From assembly GCF_007997015.1 (NCBI RefSeq), contig NZ_VOSM01000002.1, positions 186,001-250,000 of the forward strand: a stretch of DNA of 64,000 nucleotides. Direction: 5' to 3'. Shown here in pieces: positions 35,376 to 43,998 of the stretch (the first letter of the stretch is position 1; each line of letters begins with the position of its first letter). Below the pieces are notes generated by a model that worked only from the letters and a program-made list of their open reading frames with translations, did no database searches and was not told the origin of the DNA. The DNA is from Lujinxingia vulgaris. Its GTDB lineage: Bacteria; Myxococcota_A; Bradymonadia; Bradymonadales; Bradymonadaceae. Position numbers and translations under genes: made by a program.

Positions 35376-36241
35376 GCGGGAGCAAAGGCACAGACGTGAA
35401 GGCGCCGGGGGGCGGGCGTGAGGCGGCGCGGCAGGCGGCGTTGAAGAAGATCGCGCGTACTCGGGAGGTGGCTGAAGAGCGCCAGCTGCTCGGGGCGTGG
35501 ACGCTTTTTTATAAAGAGATTCTGCGCTTCTGGACGATCGCCGGGCAGACCGTGATAAGCCCCGTGATCACGACGATGCTCTACTTTCTGGTCTTCGGCT
35601 ATTCGCTGGGCGACCGGCTCCAGGAGATCCGCGGGGTGCCCTACGTGGACTTTCTGGTGCCGGGGCTTGTGATGCTGGCGTTGATCACGAACTCGTACAT
35701 CAACTCGGCTTTTTCGCTCTTCATCACCAAGGTGCACGGCACGATCGTGGATTTGCTGGTGACGCCGCTGACCTATGTGCAGTTTCTGGGGGCGTATGTG
35801 GCTGCGGCGGTGGTGCGGGCGATGCTCATTGGCTCGATCATCTGGATCGTGGCCTGGTTGATGGGGGCCTCACCCTTTTATTCGGTGCCGGTGGCGCTGA
35901 TCTTTATGGCGCTGACCTCGATGGCCTTTGCGTTTATCGGGGTGGTGGTGGCGATCCTGGGCGAGGATTTTGATCATATTAACCTCTTGCCCAACTTCCT
36001 GATCACGCCGCTGACCTTTCTGGGCGGGGTGTTTTATTCGATCGAGATGTTGCCGGCGCCCTGGGATACCGTCTCGCTCTTTAACCCGGTGCTCTACATG
36101 GTCAACGGGGTGCGCTACGGGATGGTGGGCGTCGCGGATGTGCCGGTGTGGCAGGGGGCGGTGATGTTGCTCGCGCTCAACGCGATCTTTGGCGGGCTGG
36201 CGTTGTGGCTTTTGAAGACCGGCAAGAAGCTGCGGGATTGA
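35372..36241 (+). CDS. ABC-2 exporter permease subunit
   Basis: This 289-residue membrane protein is of the ABC2_membrane (NodJ/DrrB) class. A soluble N-terminus of about 45 residues leads into six helices (about 65-90, 105-135, 150-175, 180-205, 215-235 and 265-285). Motifs include FWTIAGQTVISPVITTMLYF, VPYVDFLVPGLVMLALI and FLGGVFYSIEMLPAPWDTVSLFNP, the last being typical of the family. It pairs with the overlapping ATPase gene. A strong bidirectional hairpin follows, then the initiator tRNA on the opposite strand. Confidence 0.9.
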   Translation: MSGSKGTDVKAPGGGREAARQAALKKIARTREVAEERQLLGAWTLFYKEILRFWTIAGQTVISPVITTMLYFLVFGYSLGDRLQEIRGVPYVDFLVPGLVMLALITNSYINSAFSLFITKVHGTIVDLLVTPLTYVQFLGAYVAAAVVRAMLIGSIIWIVAWLMGASPFYSVPVALIFMALTSMAFAFIGVVVAILGEDFDHINLLPNFLITPLTFLGGVFYSIEMLPAPWDTVSLFNPVLYMVNGVRYGMVGVADVPVWQGAVMLLALNAIFGGLALWLLKTGKKLRD

Positions 36242-36257
36242 TACGGGCAAGAAACGA

Positions 36258-36289
36258 GAAAAGCGCGTCTCGAGAGAGACGCGCTTTTC
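36258..36289. terminator. Bidirectional terminator
   Basis: A 14-bp perfect inverted repeat (36258-36271/36276-36289) has TTTTCTTT on the plus-strand side and a matching A run on the other. It can end both the ABC operon and the tRNA transcript. Confidence 0.85.
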
Positions 36290-36295
36290 TTTGAG

Positions 36296-36369
<74 letters not shown>

Positions 36370-36473
36370 TCAAGGCTGTCTGACTTCGACGCCCTCTGCG
36401 TTCCAGGGAGGCGGAACCTAAGGGAGGGGGCCGGGGGTGTCAAGCAGCATTGTGAAAGAAAGAGGCGAAGCGC

Positions 36474-37325
36474 TTATTTGGAGCGGTTTTTGCGCTTTTT
36501 GGCGCGGTGATCGGGGAGATCGCCGCGCTCGATGGCTTCGCGCTCGCGTTTCTGGGCGCGTTTGGAGGGCTGAGCGCGCTCGGGGATCGTGGCTTCAACT
36601 TCGCCGTAGAGGTCGAGGACCTCGGCGTGGGTCAGCGAGCGGAAGGTGCCCGAGGCGATGCCGTCGATGGTGAGCGGTCCGATGGAGATGCGGCGCAGCT
36701 TCATGACGGGGCGCTCGATGGCCTCCAGCATGCGGCGAATCTGGCGGTTTTTGCCTTCGCGGATGACGATCTCAAGCCAGGTGTTGCGGCCGTTATCACG
36801 AATCAGGCGAACCTGGGCCGGCGCGGTGACCTCGCCCTCGCCGATCTCCACGCCGGTGCGCAGCGTCTCAAGTTCGGGGCTGCTCTCGGTGAGCAGGCCG
36901 CGGACTTTGACGGCGTAGGTCTTGGCGACCTCGTGGGAGGGGTGGGTCAAGAGGTTGGTGAGCTTGCCGTCGTTGGTCAGAAGAAGGAGGCCTTCGCTGT
37001 CCCAGTCCAGGCGGCCCACCGGCCAGACGCGCGGCATGGTTTTGGGGAGCAGGTCGACGACGACCGGGCGGCCCTCCGGGTCGGTGAGCGAGGTGATGTA
37101 ATTGGCCGGCTTGTTGAGAAGCACATAGATGTAGCTCTCGGGCAGGCGCACCACCGAGCCCTGGAACTCCACGGTGTCGCGGGAGGGATCGACCTGGGTG
37201 CCGAGCTCTTTGCAGACCTTGCCGTTGATCTTGATGTGGCCGGCGAGCATATGCTCTTCGGCTTTACGCCGGGAGCAGACGCCGGCTTTGGACAAAAACT
37301 TCTGGACGCGCATTTCTTGGGCCAT
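36474..37325 (-). CDS. rluB: 23S rRNA pseudouridine synthase RluB-like
   Basis: This protein of 283 residues has an N-terminal S4 RNA-binding domain (MRVQKFLSKAGVCSRRKAEEH, about 5-60) and the RsuA/RluB catalytic domain with GRLDWDSEGLLLLTNDG, whose aspartate in RLDxxSEG is the nucleophile. KTYAVKVRG and GKNRQIRRML also fit the family. The tail is highly basic (KKRKNRSK). RluB makes pseudouridine 2605 in 23S rRNA; RluF/RluE/RsuA are alternatives, but the scpAB neighbourhood is typical for rluB. It lies 84 bases after scpB. Confidence 0.9.
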   Translation of the reverse strand: MAQEMRVQKFLSKAGVCSRRKAEEHMLAGHIKINGKVCKELGTQVDPSRDTVEFQGSVVRLPESYIYVLLNKPANYITSLTDPEGRPVVVDLLPKTMPRVWPVGRLDWDSEGLLLLTNDGKLTNLLTHPSHEVAKTYAVKVRGLLTESSPELETLRTGVEIGEGEVTAPAQVRLIRDNGRNTWLEIVIREGKNRQIRRMLEAIERPVMKLRRISIGPLTIDGIASGTFRSLTHAEVLDLYGEVEATIPERAQPSKRAQKREREAIERGDLPDHRAKKRKNRSK

Positions 37326-37409
37326 AACAGGTATTCCGGGTCAGGCAGATCGCAGAGGATCGGGGGTGAGGCGACGGGCTTAGGCGGGCCAACTTCGAGG
37401 TGGGCCGGG

Positions 37410-38048
37410 CTATTCCTGATCGTCAGAAGGGGAAGCGAGCTCGTCAGGGGCGTGGTCGATGTCGACGTCGGCCTCGGGATGTTCGAGCTGGTTGTGCATC
37501 TCAATAAGGGCCTGAAGTTCGCTGGCTTCCAGGGTGGGAAGCTCGCCGATGCTCTCCAGGCCGAAAAAGTCTAAGAAGCGGGGAGTGGTGCCGTAGAGGT
37601 TAGGTTTGCCGATGTCGTCGAGGCGTCCGACGACTTCGATGAGCTGGACCTCCTGGAGGGTCTGGAGGACGCCGGAGGAGTTGACGCCGCGGATCTCATC
37701 GATCTCGGCGCGGGTCAGCGGCTGGCGGTAAGCGATGATGGCCAGGGCCTCCATCGCCGCGCGCGAGATGCGCACGGGCCGAGTCTCAAAAAGTTTGCGG
37801 ATGGCCTGGCCGATCTCGGGATCGGGGTTGGTGCGCAGCTGGTAGCCGCCGGACATCCGCACAAGGTGGATGCCGCGGTGGGGGCCGGCATATTCGAGCT
37901 CCAGCGCGCGCAGCACTTTGTGGAGTGCTTCGGCCGAAGCTGTGGGCAGCGCGTCGCGGAAGCGGTCGAGTGAGAGGGGCTCCTCGGCGGCGAGGAGCAG
38001 GGCTTCGACCCGGGCGCGGGTGGTTTGTTCGTCGAGGATCTCGGTCAT
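37410..38048 (-). CDS. scpB: Segregation and condensation protein ScpB
   Basis: This 212-residue protein has the two winged-helix domains of ScpB: VEALLLAAEEPLSLDRF at the start, then FETRPVRISRAAMEALAIIAYRQPLTRAEIDEIRGV (about 90-120), a hallmark sequence. GVLQTLQEVQLIEVVGR and YGTTPRFLDFFGL follow. ScpB dimers bind the ScpA kleisin, which bridges SMC heads in chromosome compaction. Its first bases overlap the end of scpA by four (ATGA), so both are co-translated. The acidic C-terminal tail (PEADVDIDHAPDEL) is disordered. No smc gene is in the window. Confidence 0.93.
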   Translation of the reverse strand: MTEILDEQTTRARVEALLLAAEEPLSLDRFRDALPTASAEALHKVLRALELEYAGPHRGIHLVRMSGGYQLRTNPDPEIGQAIRKLFETRPVRISRAAMEALAIIAYRQPLTRAEIDEIRGVNSSGVLQTLQEVQLIEVVGRLDDIGKPNLYGTTPRFLDFFGLESIGELPTLEASELQALIEMHNQLEHPEADVDIDHAPDELASPSDDQE

Positions 38049-38878
38049 GGTGTGCTGTCGTAAAACTCAAGCGTCTGGCTGACTTCGACGATGTCGATGA
38101 CGGCGCGCTCGATGATGAGGGTGTCGGGCCCGCCCAGGCGAGATTGGAAGAGCTTGATCATGCGCAGCTTCGTCATCTCGAGGAGGGCTAAGAAGGTCGT
38201 GACGACGCGGTGGCGGGTCAGGCGGCCTTCGCTGAAGAGGGACTCAAAAGAGATGCGAGGTTCGTCGCGCAGGATCGAGGAGATCTCGAGCACCATGCCG
38301 CGCAATGTGAGTTTTTCGCGGGTGATTTCGTAGGCCCAGGTGGGCTCTTCGCGTTGTTTTTCGATAACGCGGCGAAGGGCGTCGACCAGGTCTGCGATGT
38401 CGGCCTCGCGCAACTTCGGGGGGCCGACCTGCTCGCGTTCTTCGCGGGCTTTGGGGGCGGCCAGAAAGAAGTCGCGCTCAAGCTGGGGGCGGTCGTCGAG
38501 CTGCTCGGCGGCCCATTTGAAGACCTGATACTCAATGAGGCGGCGCACCAGCTCTTCGCGGGGGTCGGGGCCGAGCTCGTCGTCTTCTTCTTCGGGGTCG
38601 GGCGGGAGCAGGGTTCGGGACTTGATGTAAACCAGGGTCGCGGCCATCTCCAGCCATTCGCCGCCGACGGTCAGATCGAGGGCCTGGAGCTGGTCGAGGT
38701 AGCGGAGGTACTCGGCGGTGATCAGCGCGATGGGGATGTCGAAGATGTCGACTTCGTGCTCGCGGATCAGGTCGAGGAGAAGATCCATCGGGCCCTGGTA
38801 GCTCGGCAGATCGAGGCGGAGCTCAGGGGGGACCTGGGCGTTGTCTGCGGCGCGGGGGCCGCCGGGGGCGCTCTTCAT
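38045..38878 (-). CDS. scpA: Segregation and condensation protein ScpA
   Basis: This 277-residue kleisin has the N-terminal SMC-binding helix in LRLDLPSYQGPMDLLLDLIREHEVDIFDIPIALITAEYLRYLDQL (about 23-67) and ASEMAATLVYIKSRTLLP (here LEMAATLVYIKSRTLLPPD), with a C-terminal winged-helix (FLALLEMTKLRMIKLFQSR). ScpA closes the SMC-ScpAB ring. The middle linker is acidic (PEEEDDELGPD). scpA lies 15 bases after xerD and overlaps scpB, forming a chromosome-maintenance operon with rluB. Confidence 0.93.
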   Translation of the reverse strand: MKSAPGGPRAADNAQVPPELRLDLPSYQGPMDLLLDLIREHEVDIFDIPIALITAEYLRYLDQLQALDLTVGGEWLEMAATLVYIKSRTLLPPDPEEEDDELGPDPREELVRRLIEYQVFKWAAEQLDDRPQLERDFFLAAPKAREEREQVGPPKLREADIADLVDALRRVIEKQREEPTWAYEITREKLTLRGMVLEISSILRDEPRISFESLFSEGRLTRHRVVTTFLALLEMTKLRMIKLFQSRLGGPDTLIIERAVIDIVEVSQTLEFYDSTP

Positions 38879-38893
38879 GGCGTGTGTGGCGAG

Positions 38894-39817
38894 TCAGGCT
38901 CGCGGGTGGTGGTCGTCGTAGAGACGTTTGAGGCGCTCACGGGCCACGTGGGTGTAGATTTGCGTGGTGTTGATATCGGCGTGACCGAGCAGGGCCTGCA
39001 CGATGCGCAGGTCGGCTCCGCGTTCCAGAAGATGGGTGGCGAAGCTGTGGCGCAGCTTATGCGGGCTGATGGGTTTGTCGATGCCGGCGAGCTCGGCGTA
39101 GCGTTTGATGTTTTTCCAGAAAGCCTGCCGGGTCATCGCGCCGCCGCGGCGGGTGACAAAGAGCGCCGGTGAGGCGCCGGGTCCGCCGGCGTTGGCCAGA
39201 AGTTGGCCACGCGCCTGGTCCTCATACTCAGCGAGCGCATCGATTGCAACCTCGCCAAGGGGTACGACGCGTTGTTTGGAGCCTTTGCCCACCACCCGCA
39301 CATAGCCGGCGTTGAGGTCGACTTCGCGGATGAGCAGGGTGACAAGCTCGGTGACGCGCAGGCCGGTGGCGTAGAGGACTTCCAGCATGGCCCAGTCGCG
39401 CAAGCCCTCGGGGGTGGAGCGGTCGGGGGCGTTCAAGAGCGACTCGACCTCGTCGAGGGTTAGCACGGTGGGCACACGGGTGCCGTAGCTGGGCGCGTCG
39501 ACGTGGGCGGTGGGGTCGCGCTCGAGCTTCTGGTCGCGGCGCAAAAACTTAAAAAGTCCGCGCACGCTGGAGAGTTTTCGGGAGATCGTGCGCGTCTTGA
39601 CCGACTCGCCAAGCTGGTGGGCGAGGAAGGCGCTGATGTCGGCGTCGCTGATCGCCTCGATGTCGGGGCTGGGGCGGGGGGCGTCGCTCTCGGCGTCGGT
39701 GAGGAAGTCGACGAACTGACTTAAGTCGTTGCTGTAGGCGAGGATCGTGTTTTCGGCGAGGTTACGCTCGACTTTGAGATGGAAGAGGTAGCTGTCGATC
39801 GCTTCGTCGAGCTTCAT
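38894..39817 (-). CDS. xerD: Tyrosine recombinase XerD/XerC
   Basis: This 307-residue recombinase starts at ATG 39817, chosen for the GGAGG just upstream. The N-terminal SAM-like domain (IDSYLFHLKVERNLAENTI) is followed by the catalytic domain with Arg in ATGLRVTEL, the K in a beta-hairpin (VRVVGKGSKQR), the box II signature SPHKLRHSFATHLLERGADL, LLGHADINTTQIYTHV with the tyrosine nucleophile. Length and motif order match chromosome-dimer-resolving XerC/XerD. Position next to scpA/scpB suits XerD. A dif site was not identified in this window. Confidence 0.9.
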   Translation of the reverse strand: MKLDEAIDSYLFHLKVERNLAENTILAYSNDLSQFVDFLTDAESDAPRPSPDIEAISDADISAFLAHQLGESVKTRTISRKLSSVRGLFKFLRRDQKLERDPTAHVDAPSYGTRVPTVLTLDEVESLLNAPDRSTPEGLRDWAMLEVLYATGLRVTELVTLLIREVDLNAGYVRVVGKGSKQRVVPLGEVAIDALAEYEDQARGQLLANAGGPGASPALFVTRRGGAMTRQAFWKNIKRYAELAGIDKPISPHKLRHSFATHLLERGADLRIVQALLGHADINTTQIYTHVARERLKRLYDDHHPRA

Positions 39818-39944
39818 GGGGCCTCCGTAAACCAAAGGAGTGCGGGCGGTGCGTCTGGCGAGGTCGCCGGGTGCAGGCTAAGCGGGCAGGCGCTGCAGGG
39901 CAAGGCCGGCAACCGGTGAGGGTTTAAGGGATTGGGTGTGACCT

Positions 39945-42710
39945 TTAGTTCTCGGGCAGGCGGCTTAAGGCGTCTTCGATCGCGGTGACGACCTCGGTGC
40001 AGCGCTCCCGGGAGAGTTTTCCGCCGTGGGCCTCCTCGACGTAGAAGTTGTCGATGGCCTGGCTTCCCAGGGAGTCGATGCGGCTGACGCGGGTCTCGAC
40101 GCCGGTCTCAAAGAGCGCGCGGGTGATCTGGTAGAGCAGGCCCAGGCGGTCGGGGGCGCGGACCTCAATGACGGTGAAGAGCTCGCTGGCGTGTTCGACG
40201 ACGCGGACCTCGGTAGGAACCTGAGGGATGGGGCGGGGGGTGAGGCGGCGCTCGTCGAAGCGCTGCTGGAGGAGCTCGTCGACGTCGAGGCGCTCTTCGA
40301 GCACGTCGATGATGCGGGAGGTGATCTTCTCGAGGCGGCGCGGGTCGTCGACGGCGCGGGGCTCGGAGACGGGCAGGGCGGCCGGGTTGAAGTGGGCGAT
40401 GTGGAAGATATCGAGGGTGCGACCGCTGGCGGTGGAGACGATGTCGGCGGCCATGATGTTGACGCCGGCGCTGGAGAGGGCGCCGGCGATGCGGGCCAGC
40501 GTGCCGGGGGTGTCGACGGTGGAGACGATGATCTCGGTGATACCGCGCTCCGGCAGCGGCGCAAGTTCGACGGCGACGCCCTGGATGCGGGTCTCCACGT
40601 CGTTGCGGCGCGCGCGGGTGTAGGCGGCGAGCTGGCGTGCCAGGGCGTCGGGCTCGGCGTGCAGCAGATGCTCCTGGGGAAGATCGTTGAGGAAGGTGTC
40701 CAGATCGATGTCTTCCATCGGGCAGTCGCTTAAGTCCTGGATGCGGCGCTCCAGGCGCTGGCGGATGCGCCGAAGTCCGCGCGGGTCGGCACGGTGGCGC
40801 TCATCGCCCTGCTCAAGCGCTTCGCGCAGGCGGCGGTAGAGCTCCATGAGCAGGGTGGCGTTCCAGTCGTTCATCACGTCGGGCGCCACCGTGGACATGT
40901 CGCAGAAGGTCAGGGCGGTGAGCAGGTTGAGGGTGGCCACGTCGCCCAGGCGCTCAGCGATCTCATCGACGACGTGGGGGTCGGAGAGGTCGCGGCGGCG
41001 TGAGGTGAGGCTTAAGGTGAGGTGCTCGCGCACGAGCATCGCCAGAAGATCGACCTGGGCTGCGTCCAGGCCGAGGCGGGGGCCGATGGCTTCCATCAAC
41101 ACAGCACCCTTGCGGCTGTGGTCGCCGCCGCGGTTTTTGCCGATGTCGTGAAAGAGGCAGGCCAGCAGGAAGACCTCCGCGTCGGTGATGCTGGAGGCGA
41201 CGTAGCGGAAGAAGGGCCAGCGGCCGGCTGCGCCGGGGGCGCCGTTGAGAAGTTCGCGGCCGAGCTCCAGGCATTTCAGGGAGTGAACGTCGGTGGTGTA
41301 GACGTGGTAGACGTCGTGCTGCACGTGGCAGACCAGCGGGTCGAACTCGGGAACAGTACGGGTGAGGATGCCCAGGTCGAGCAGGCGCTGGGCGGTGCGC
41401 GCCGAGGTTGAGGGGGAGGTGAGCAGCGCGCGCAGGCGGTGGGCGCGCGCCGGCGAGCTTGCGTCGCCCAGGGGCCAGGTGCCCACGGCGGCTTCGATGG
41501 CGGATTCGAGGCGCGGGTCGAGGAGGGCGTCGTGGGTGCTGGCGAGGCTGAGCGCCTCAAAGACCTCGTCGGCGCTTAAGGTGTCGTGGCGATCTTCGGG
41601 AAGTTGAATCACGTCGCCCATCAGCTCAAAACTTCCCAGCATGCGCGCCGGCCCCGGCGGGCTTAAGGCTGACCAGCGGCGCAGCATGCGCTCGCAGGCC
41701 ACGCTGACGGCGCGGGCCTGCCAGTAGTAGGCGCGCATCAGCGACTCGACCTGGGGGTTGAGGCGCTGGCGGTCCTGCTCGTCGGTGGGGCGGTAGTGTT
41801 CGGCGATGGCCTCTGGATCGACGGTTTCGAGACGCTCGGGGGATTGCAGACGAAGTTCGTCGAGGCGCACCAGAAGTTCTTGATCGCCAAAGGTGAGGCG
41901 GTCTGTTTTGCGGCCGTGGATCAGGTGCAGCGCGTTGCGCACGCCCAGGATGGCGTCGAGGCGGTCGAGGTAGCGCAGGCGTTGCTCTTCGGTCCAGCCG
42001 ACGTCATCGCGGGTCTGGGTGCGGGCGTCGATCTGCCAGCGGCAGCGTGCGGCCCAGCCGATGCAGTTAAGATCGCGCATGCCGCCCTCGCCATTTTTGA
42101 CGTCGGGCTCAAGCAGGTAGACGGTCTGGCCGTGGCGGGCGACGCGCTGGCGGTGGCCCTCAAAAAGCTGCTCGACGAAGGTGGTGCCCTCGTCGTTGCC
42201 GCGCAGATGTTCCATGGCGGTGCGGCGGTCGGCGGCGCGGGAGGCGGGGCCGGCGAGCGGGCGAAGATCGATGAGCGCGATGGCGGTGCGGGGATCTTCA
42301 GCGAGCGCCTCGGGGGTCTGGGCGGGAGTTCGCACCGCGTGGCTCAGGCGCAGGCGGGGCACGCGCGACCAGGCCATCAGGCGCTCGACGGCCAGGGCGA
42401 GGTCGTCGCGCTCCAGCCAGGCGTCATCGTTGAGGGCGATGAGCACGTCGATGTCGCTGTGAAAGGCGAGCTCGTCGCGGCCGTAACCGCCGGTGGCGTG
42501 GAGGGAGGCGGCTGTGCGAAGCTCCTCGCTTAAGGCCTCCTCCCAGAGGATCTTGAGCCAGCGATCGGTGACGGCGCGAAGTCGCGCGGCGATCTCCAGG
42601 CCGCCGGCGCCCATGACGATGGCGCGAGCGATGGTGTGGCGCGAGGCGATGAGTTCGTCGTTGGCGCGCGTCACGGCCTCGGGTATGGCCAGGGGGCTGG
42701 AGTGCTTCAC
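39945..42710 (-). CDS. glnD: Bifunctional PII uridylyltransferase/uridylyl-removing enzyme GlnD
   Basis: The protein has the GlnD layout: a nucleotidyltransferase domain with GGYGRDELAFHSDIDVL (D-x-D motif), a helical linker, an HD domain with LFHDIGKNRGGDHSRKGA, and two C-terminal ACT domains (GITEIIVSTVDTPGTLARIAG and VIEVRAPDRLGLLYQITRAL). It uridylylates or deuridylylates PII proteins in response to glutamine. The start is uncertain. A GTG at 42830 opens the frame but overlaps the truD start; GTG 42710 has CGGAG six bases upstream and gives 921 residues. No glnB or glnA is nearby. Divergent from truD. Confidence 0.9.
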   Translation of the reverse strand: MKHSSPLAIPEAVTRANDELIASRHTIARAIVMGAGGLEIAARLRAVTDRWLKILWEEALSEELRTAASLHATGGYGRDELAFHSDIDVLIALNDDAWLERDDLALAVERLMAWSRVPRLRLSHAVRTPAQTPEALAEDPRTAIALIDLRPLAGPASRAADRRTAMEHLRGNDEGTTFVEQLFEGHRQRVARHGQTVYLLEPDVKNGEGGMRDLNCIGWAARCRWQIDARTQTRDDVGWTEEQRLRYLDRLDAILGVRNALHLIHGRKTDRLTFGDQELLVRLDELRLQSPERLETVDPEAIAEHYRPTDEQDRQRLNPQVESLMRAYYWQARAVSVACERMLRRWSALSPPGPARMLGSFELMGDVIQLPEDRHDTLSADEVFEALSLASTHDALLDPRLESAIEAAVGTWPLGDASSPARAHRLRALLTSPSTSARTAQRLLDLGILTRTVPEFDPLVCHVQHDVYHVYTTDVHSLKCLELGRELLNGAPGAAGRWPFFRYVASSITDAEVFLLACLFHDIGKNRGGDHSRKGAVLMEAIGPRLGLDAAQVDLLAMLVREHLTLSLTSRRRDLSDPHVVDEIAERLGDVATLNLLTALTFCDMSTVAPDVMNDWNATLLMELYRRLREALEQGDERHRADPRGLRRIRQRLERRIQDLSDCPMEDIDLDTFLNDLPQEHLLHAEPDALARQLAAYTRARRNDVETRIQGVAVELAPLPERGITEIIVSTVDTPGTLARIAGALSSAGVNIMAADIVSTASGRTLDIFHIAHFNPAALPVSEPRAVDDPRRLEKITSRIIDVLEERLDVDELLQQRFDERRLTPRPIPQVPTEVRVVEHASELFTVIEVRAPDRLGLLYQITRALFETGVETRVSRIDSLGSQAIDNFYVEEAHGGKLSRERCTEVVTAIEDALSRLPEN

Positions 42711-42819
42711 AAGGTGCTCCGAGAGAAGTCTGGCGAGCGGCGCGAGGTTGCGCGGCGACGCCGAAGTTGCGGGTGGGCGACGGTACGCCCACCCCGAGTT
42801 GCTACCATCAGGAGAGAAG

Positions 42820-43935
42820 ATGTCTTCCACCCCGTCTCAGACCACGCCCATCGCCTGCCCCCGGCTCTGCGCCGACCTCCCCGGGCTCGCCGGCACGCTT
42901 AAGGCAAGCGCTGAAGATTTTGTGGTCGAGGAGATCGCTGCGTATGCGGCGAGCGGTCAGGGCGATCATCTCTTCTTGTGGGTCGAGAAACGCGACCTCG
43001 ACGGCGCGAGTCTGCTGCGCAAGATCGCCGCGCATTTTGGCATAGAGCAAGCCGAGGTGGCCAGCGCGGGCACCAAAGATCGGGTGGCGGTGACCCGCCA
43101 GTGGCTCTCGGTGCCGGCGGAGGTGCTGGCCGGGCGCGAGCCGGCTGAGGTGGTGGGGGAAGTCGACGCCTCGATCCGCATTCTGGACGCCGCGCTGCAC
43201 ACCAACAAACTTCGCACCGGGCATCTTGCCGGCAATCGCTTCGAGCTGCGTGTGCGAGATCTTCAGGCCCTCGACGACGGCGATGAGGCCAGTGTGGAGG
43301 CGCGCATCCACGCGATTGAGGCGCGCTTAAAGGCGCTCGGGGTTCCGAACTTCTACGGATCGCAGCGCTTCGGGCGTCAGGGGCAGAACCTCTTTCGGGG
43401 GCTGCGCTGGCTGCAGGGAGGCCGCTCGCCAAAAGGGCGATTCCAGCGGAAGATGGCCGTGAGTGCGGTGCAGAGTGAGATCTTCAACCGCGTGCTCGCC
43501 AGGCGGCTGGAGGATGGGAGCTGGAGGCGCGCGCTGGATGGCGATGTGTTCGAGAAGCTCGACAGCGGCGGGCGCTTCTGGGTGGGGCCCGACGAGCTGG
43601 AGGAGGTTCAGGGGCGCATCGATGCCGGAGAGCTCGTGATCACCGGTCCGATGCCCGGCTACAAAGAGGGGGTGGCTCAGGGTGAGGCGGGGCGAATTGA
43701 GCAGGAGGTGCTCTCGGAGCTGGGGTTGGAGGTGGAGATGTTTCGCGCCGCCGGGAAGATGGGGCGGGGCGCCAGGCGCGCGCTCACCCTGCCGATGCCC
43801 GCGCTGGACGTGACGATGGAAGACGCGATGAGCGCGCGCGTGGCCTTCGCGCTGCCTTCGGGCTCCTACGCCACCGTGGTCATGCGCGAGTTCCTGGGAA
43901 GAGAGGACTTGGACGAGGCCGACCCCGTGTTATGA
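42820..43935 (+). CDS. truD: tRNA pseudouridine(13) synthase TruD
   Basis: This 371-residue enzyme starts at ATG 42820 (AGGAGA upstream). It has the N-terminal motif GTLKASAEDFVVEE, catalytic AGTKDRVAVTRQ (the Asp of GxKDxxAxTxQ), NRFELRVRDLQ, GVPNFYGSQRFGRQGQN and a C-terminal VTMEDAMSARVAFALPSGSYATVVMREF, all TruD signatures. TruD converts U13 of tRNA-Glu to pseudouridine. Length matches the family (about 350). It is divergent from glnD with about 110 bases between their preferred starts. Confidence 0.94.
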   Translation: MSSTPSQTTPIACPRLCADLPGLAGTLKASAEDFVVEEIAAYAASGQGDHLFLWVEKRDLDGASLLRKIAAHFGIEQAEVASAGTKDRVAVTRQWLSVPAEVLAGREPAEVVGEVDASIRILDAALHTNKLRTGHLAGNRFELRVRDLQALDDGDEASVEARIHAIEARLKALGVPNFYGSQRFGRQGQNLFRGLRWLQGGRSPKGRFQRKMAVSAVQSEIFNRVLARRLEDGSWRRALDGDVFEKLDSGGRFWVGPDELEEVQGRIDAGELVITGPMPGYKEGVAQGEAGRIEQEVLSELGLEVEMFRAAGKMGRGARRALTLPMPALDVTMEDAMSARVAFALPSGSYATVVMREFLGREDLDEADPVL

Positions 43936-43998
43936 TGCGCGCGATGAGAGCGCGTTCAAAATAGCCCGCCCGGGCGATGACAGACGACGAGGCATGCG

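Noticed and set aside
37174..37383. Plus-strand frame opposite rluB
   Set aside because: It is a short shadow of the S4 domain region of rluB.
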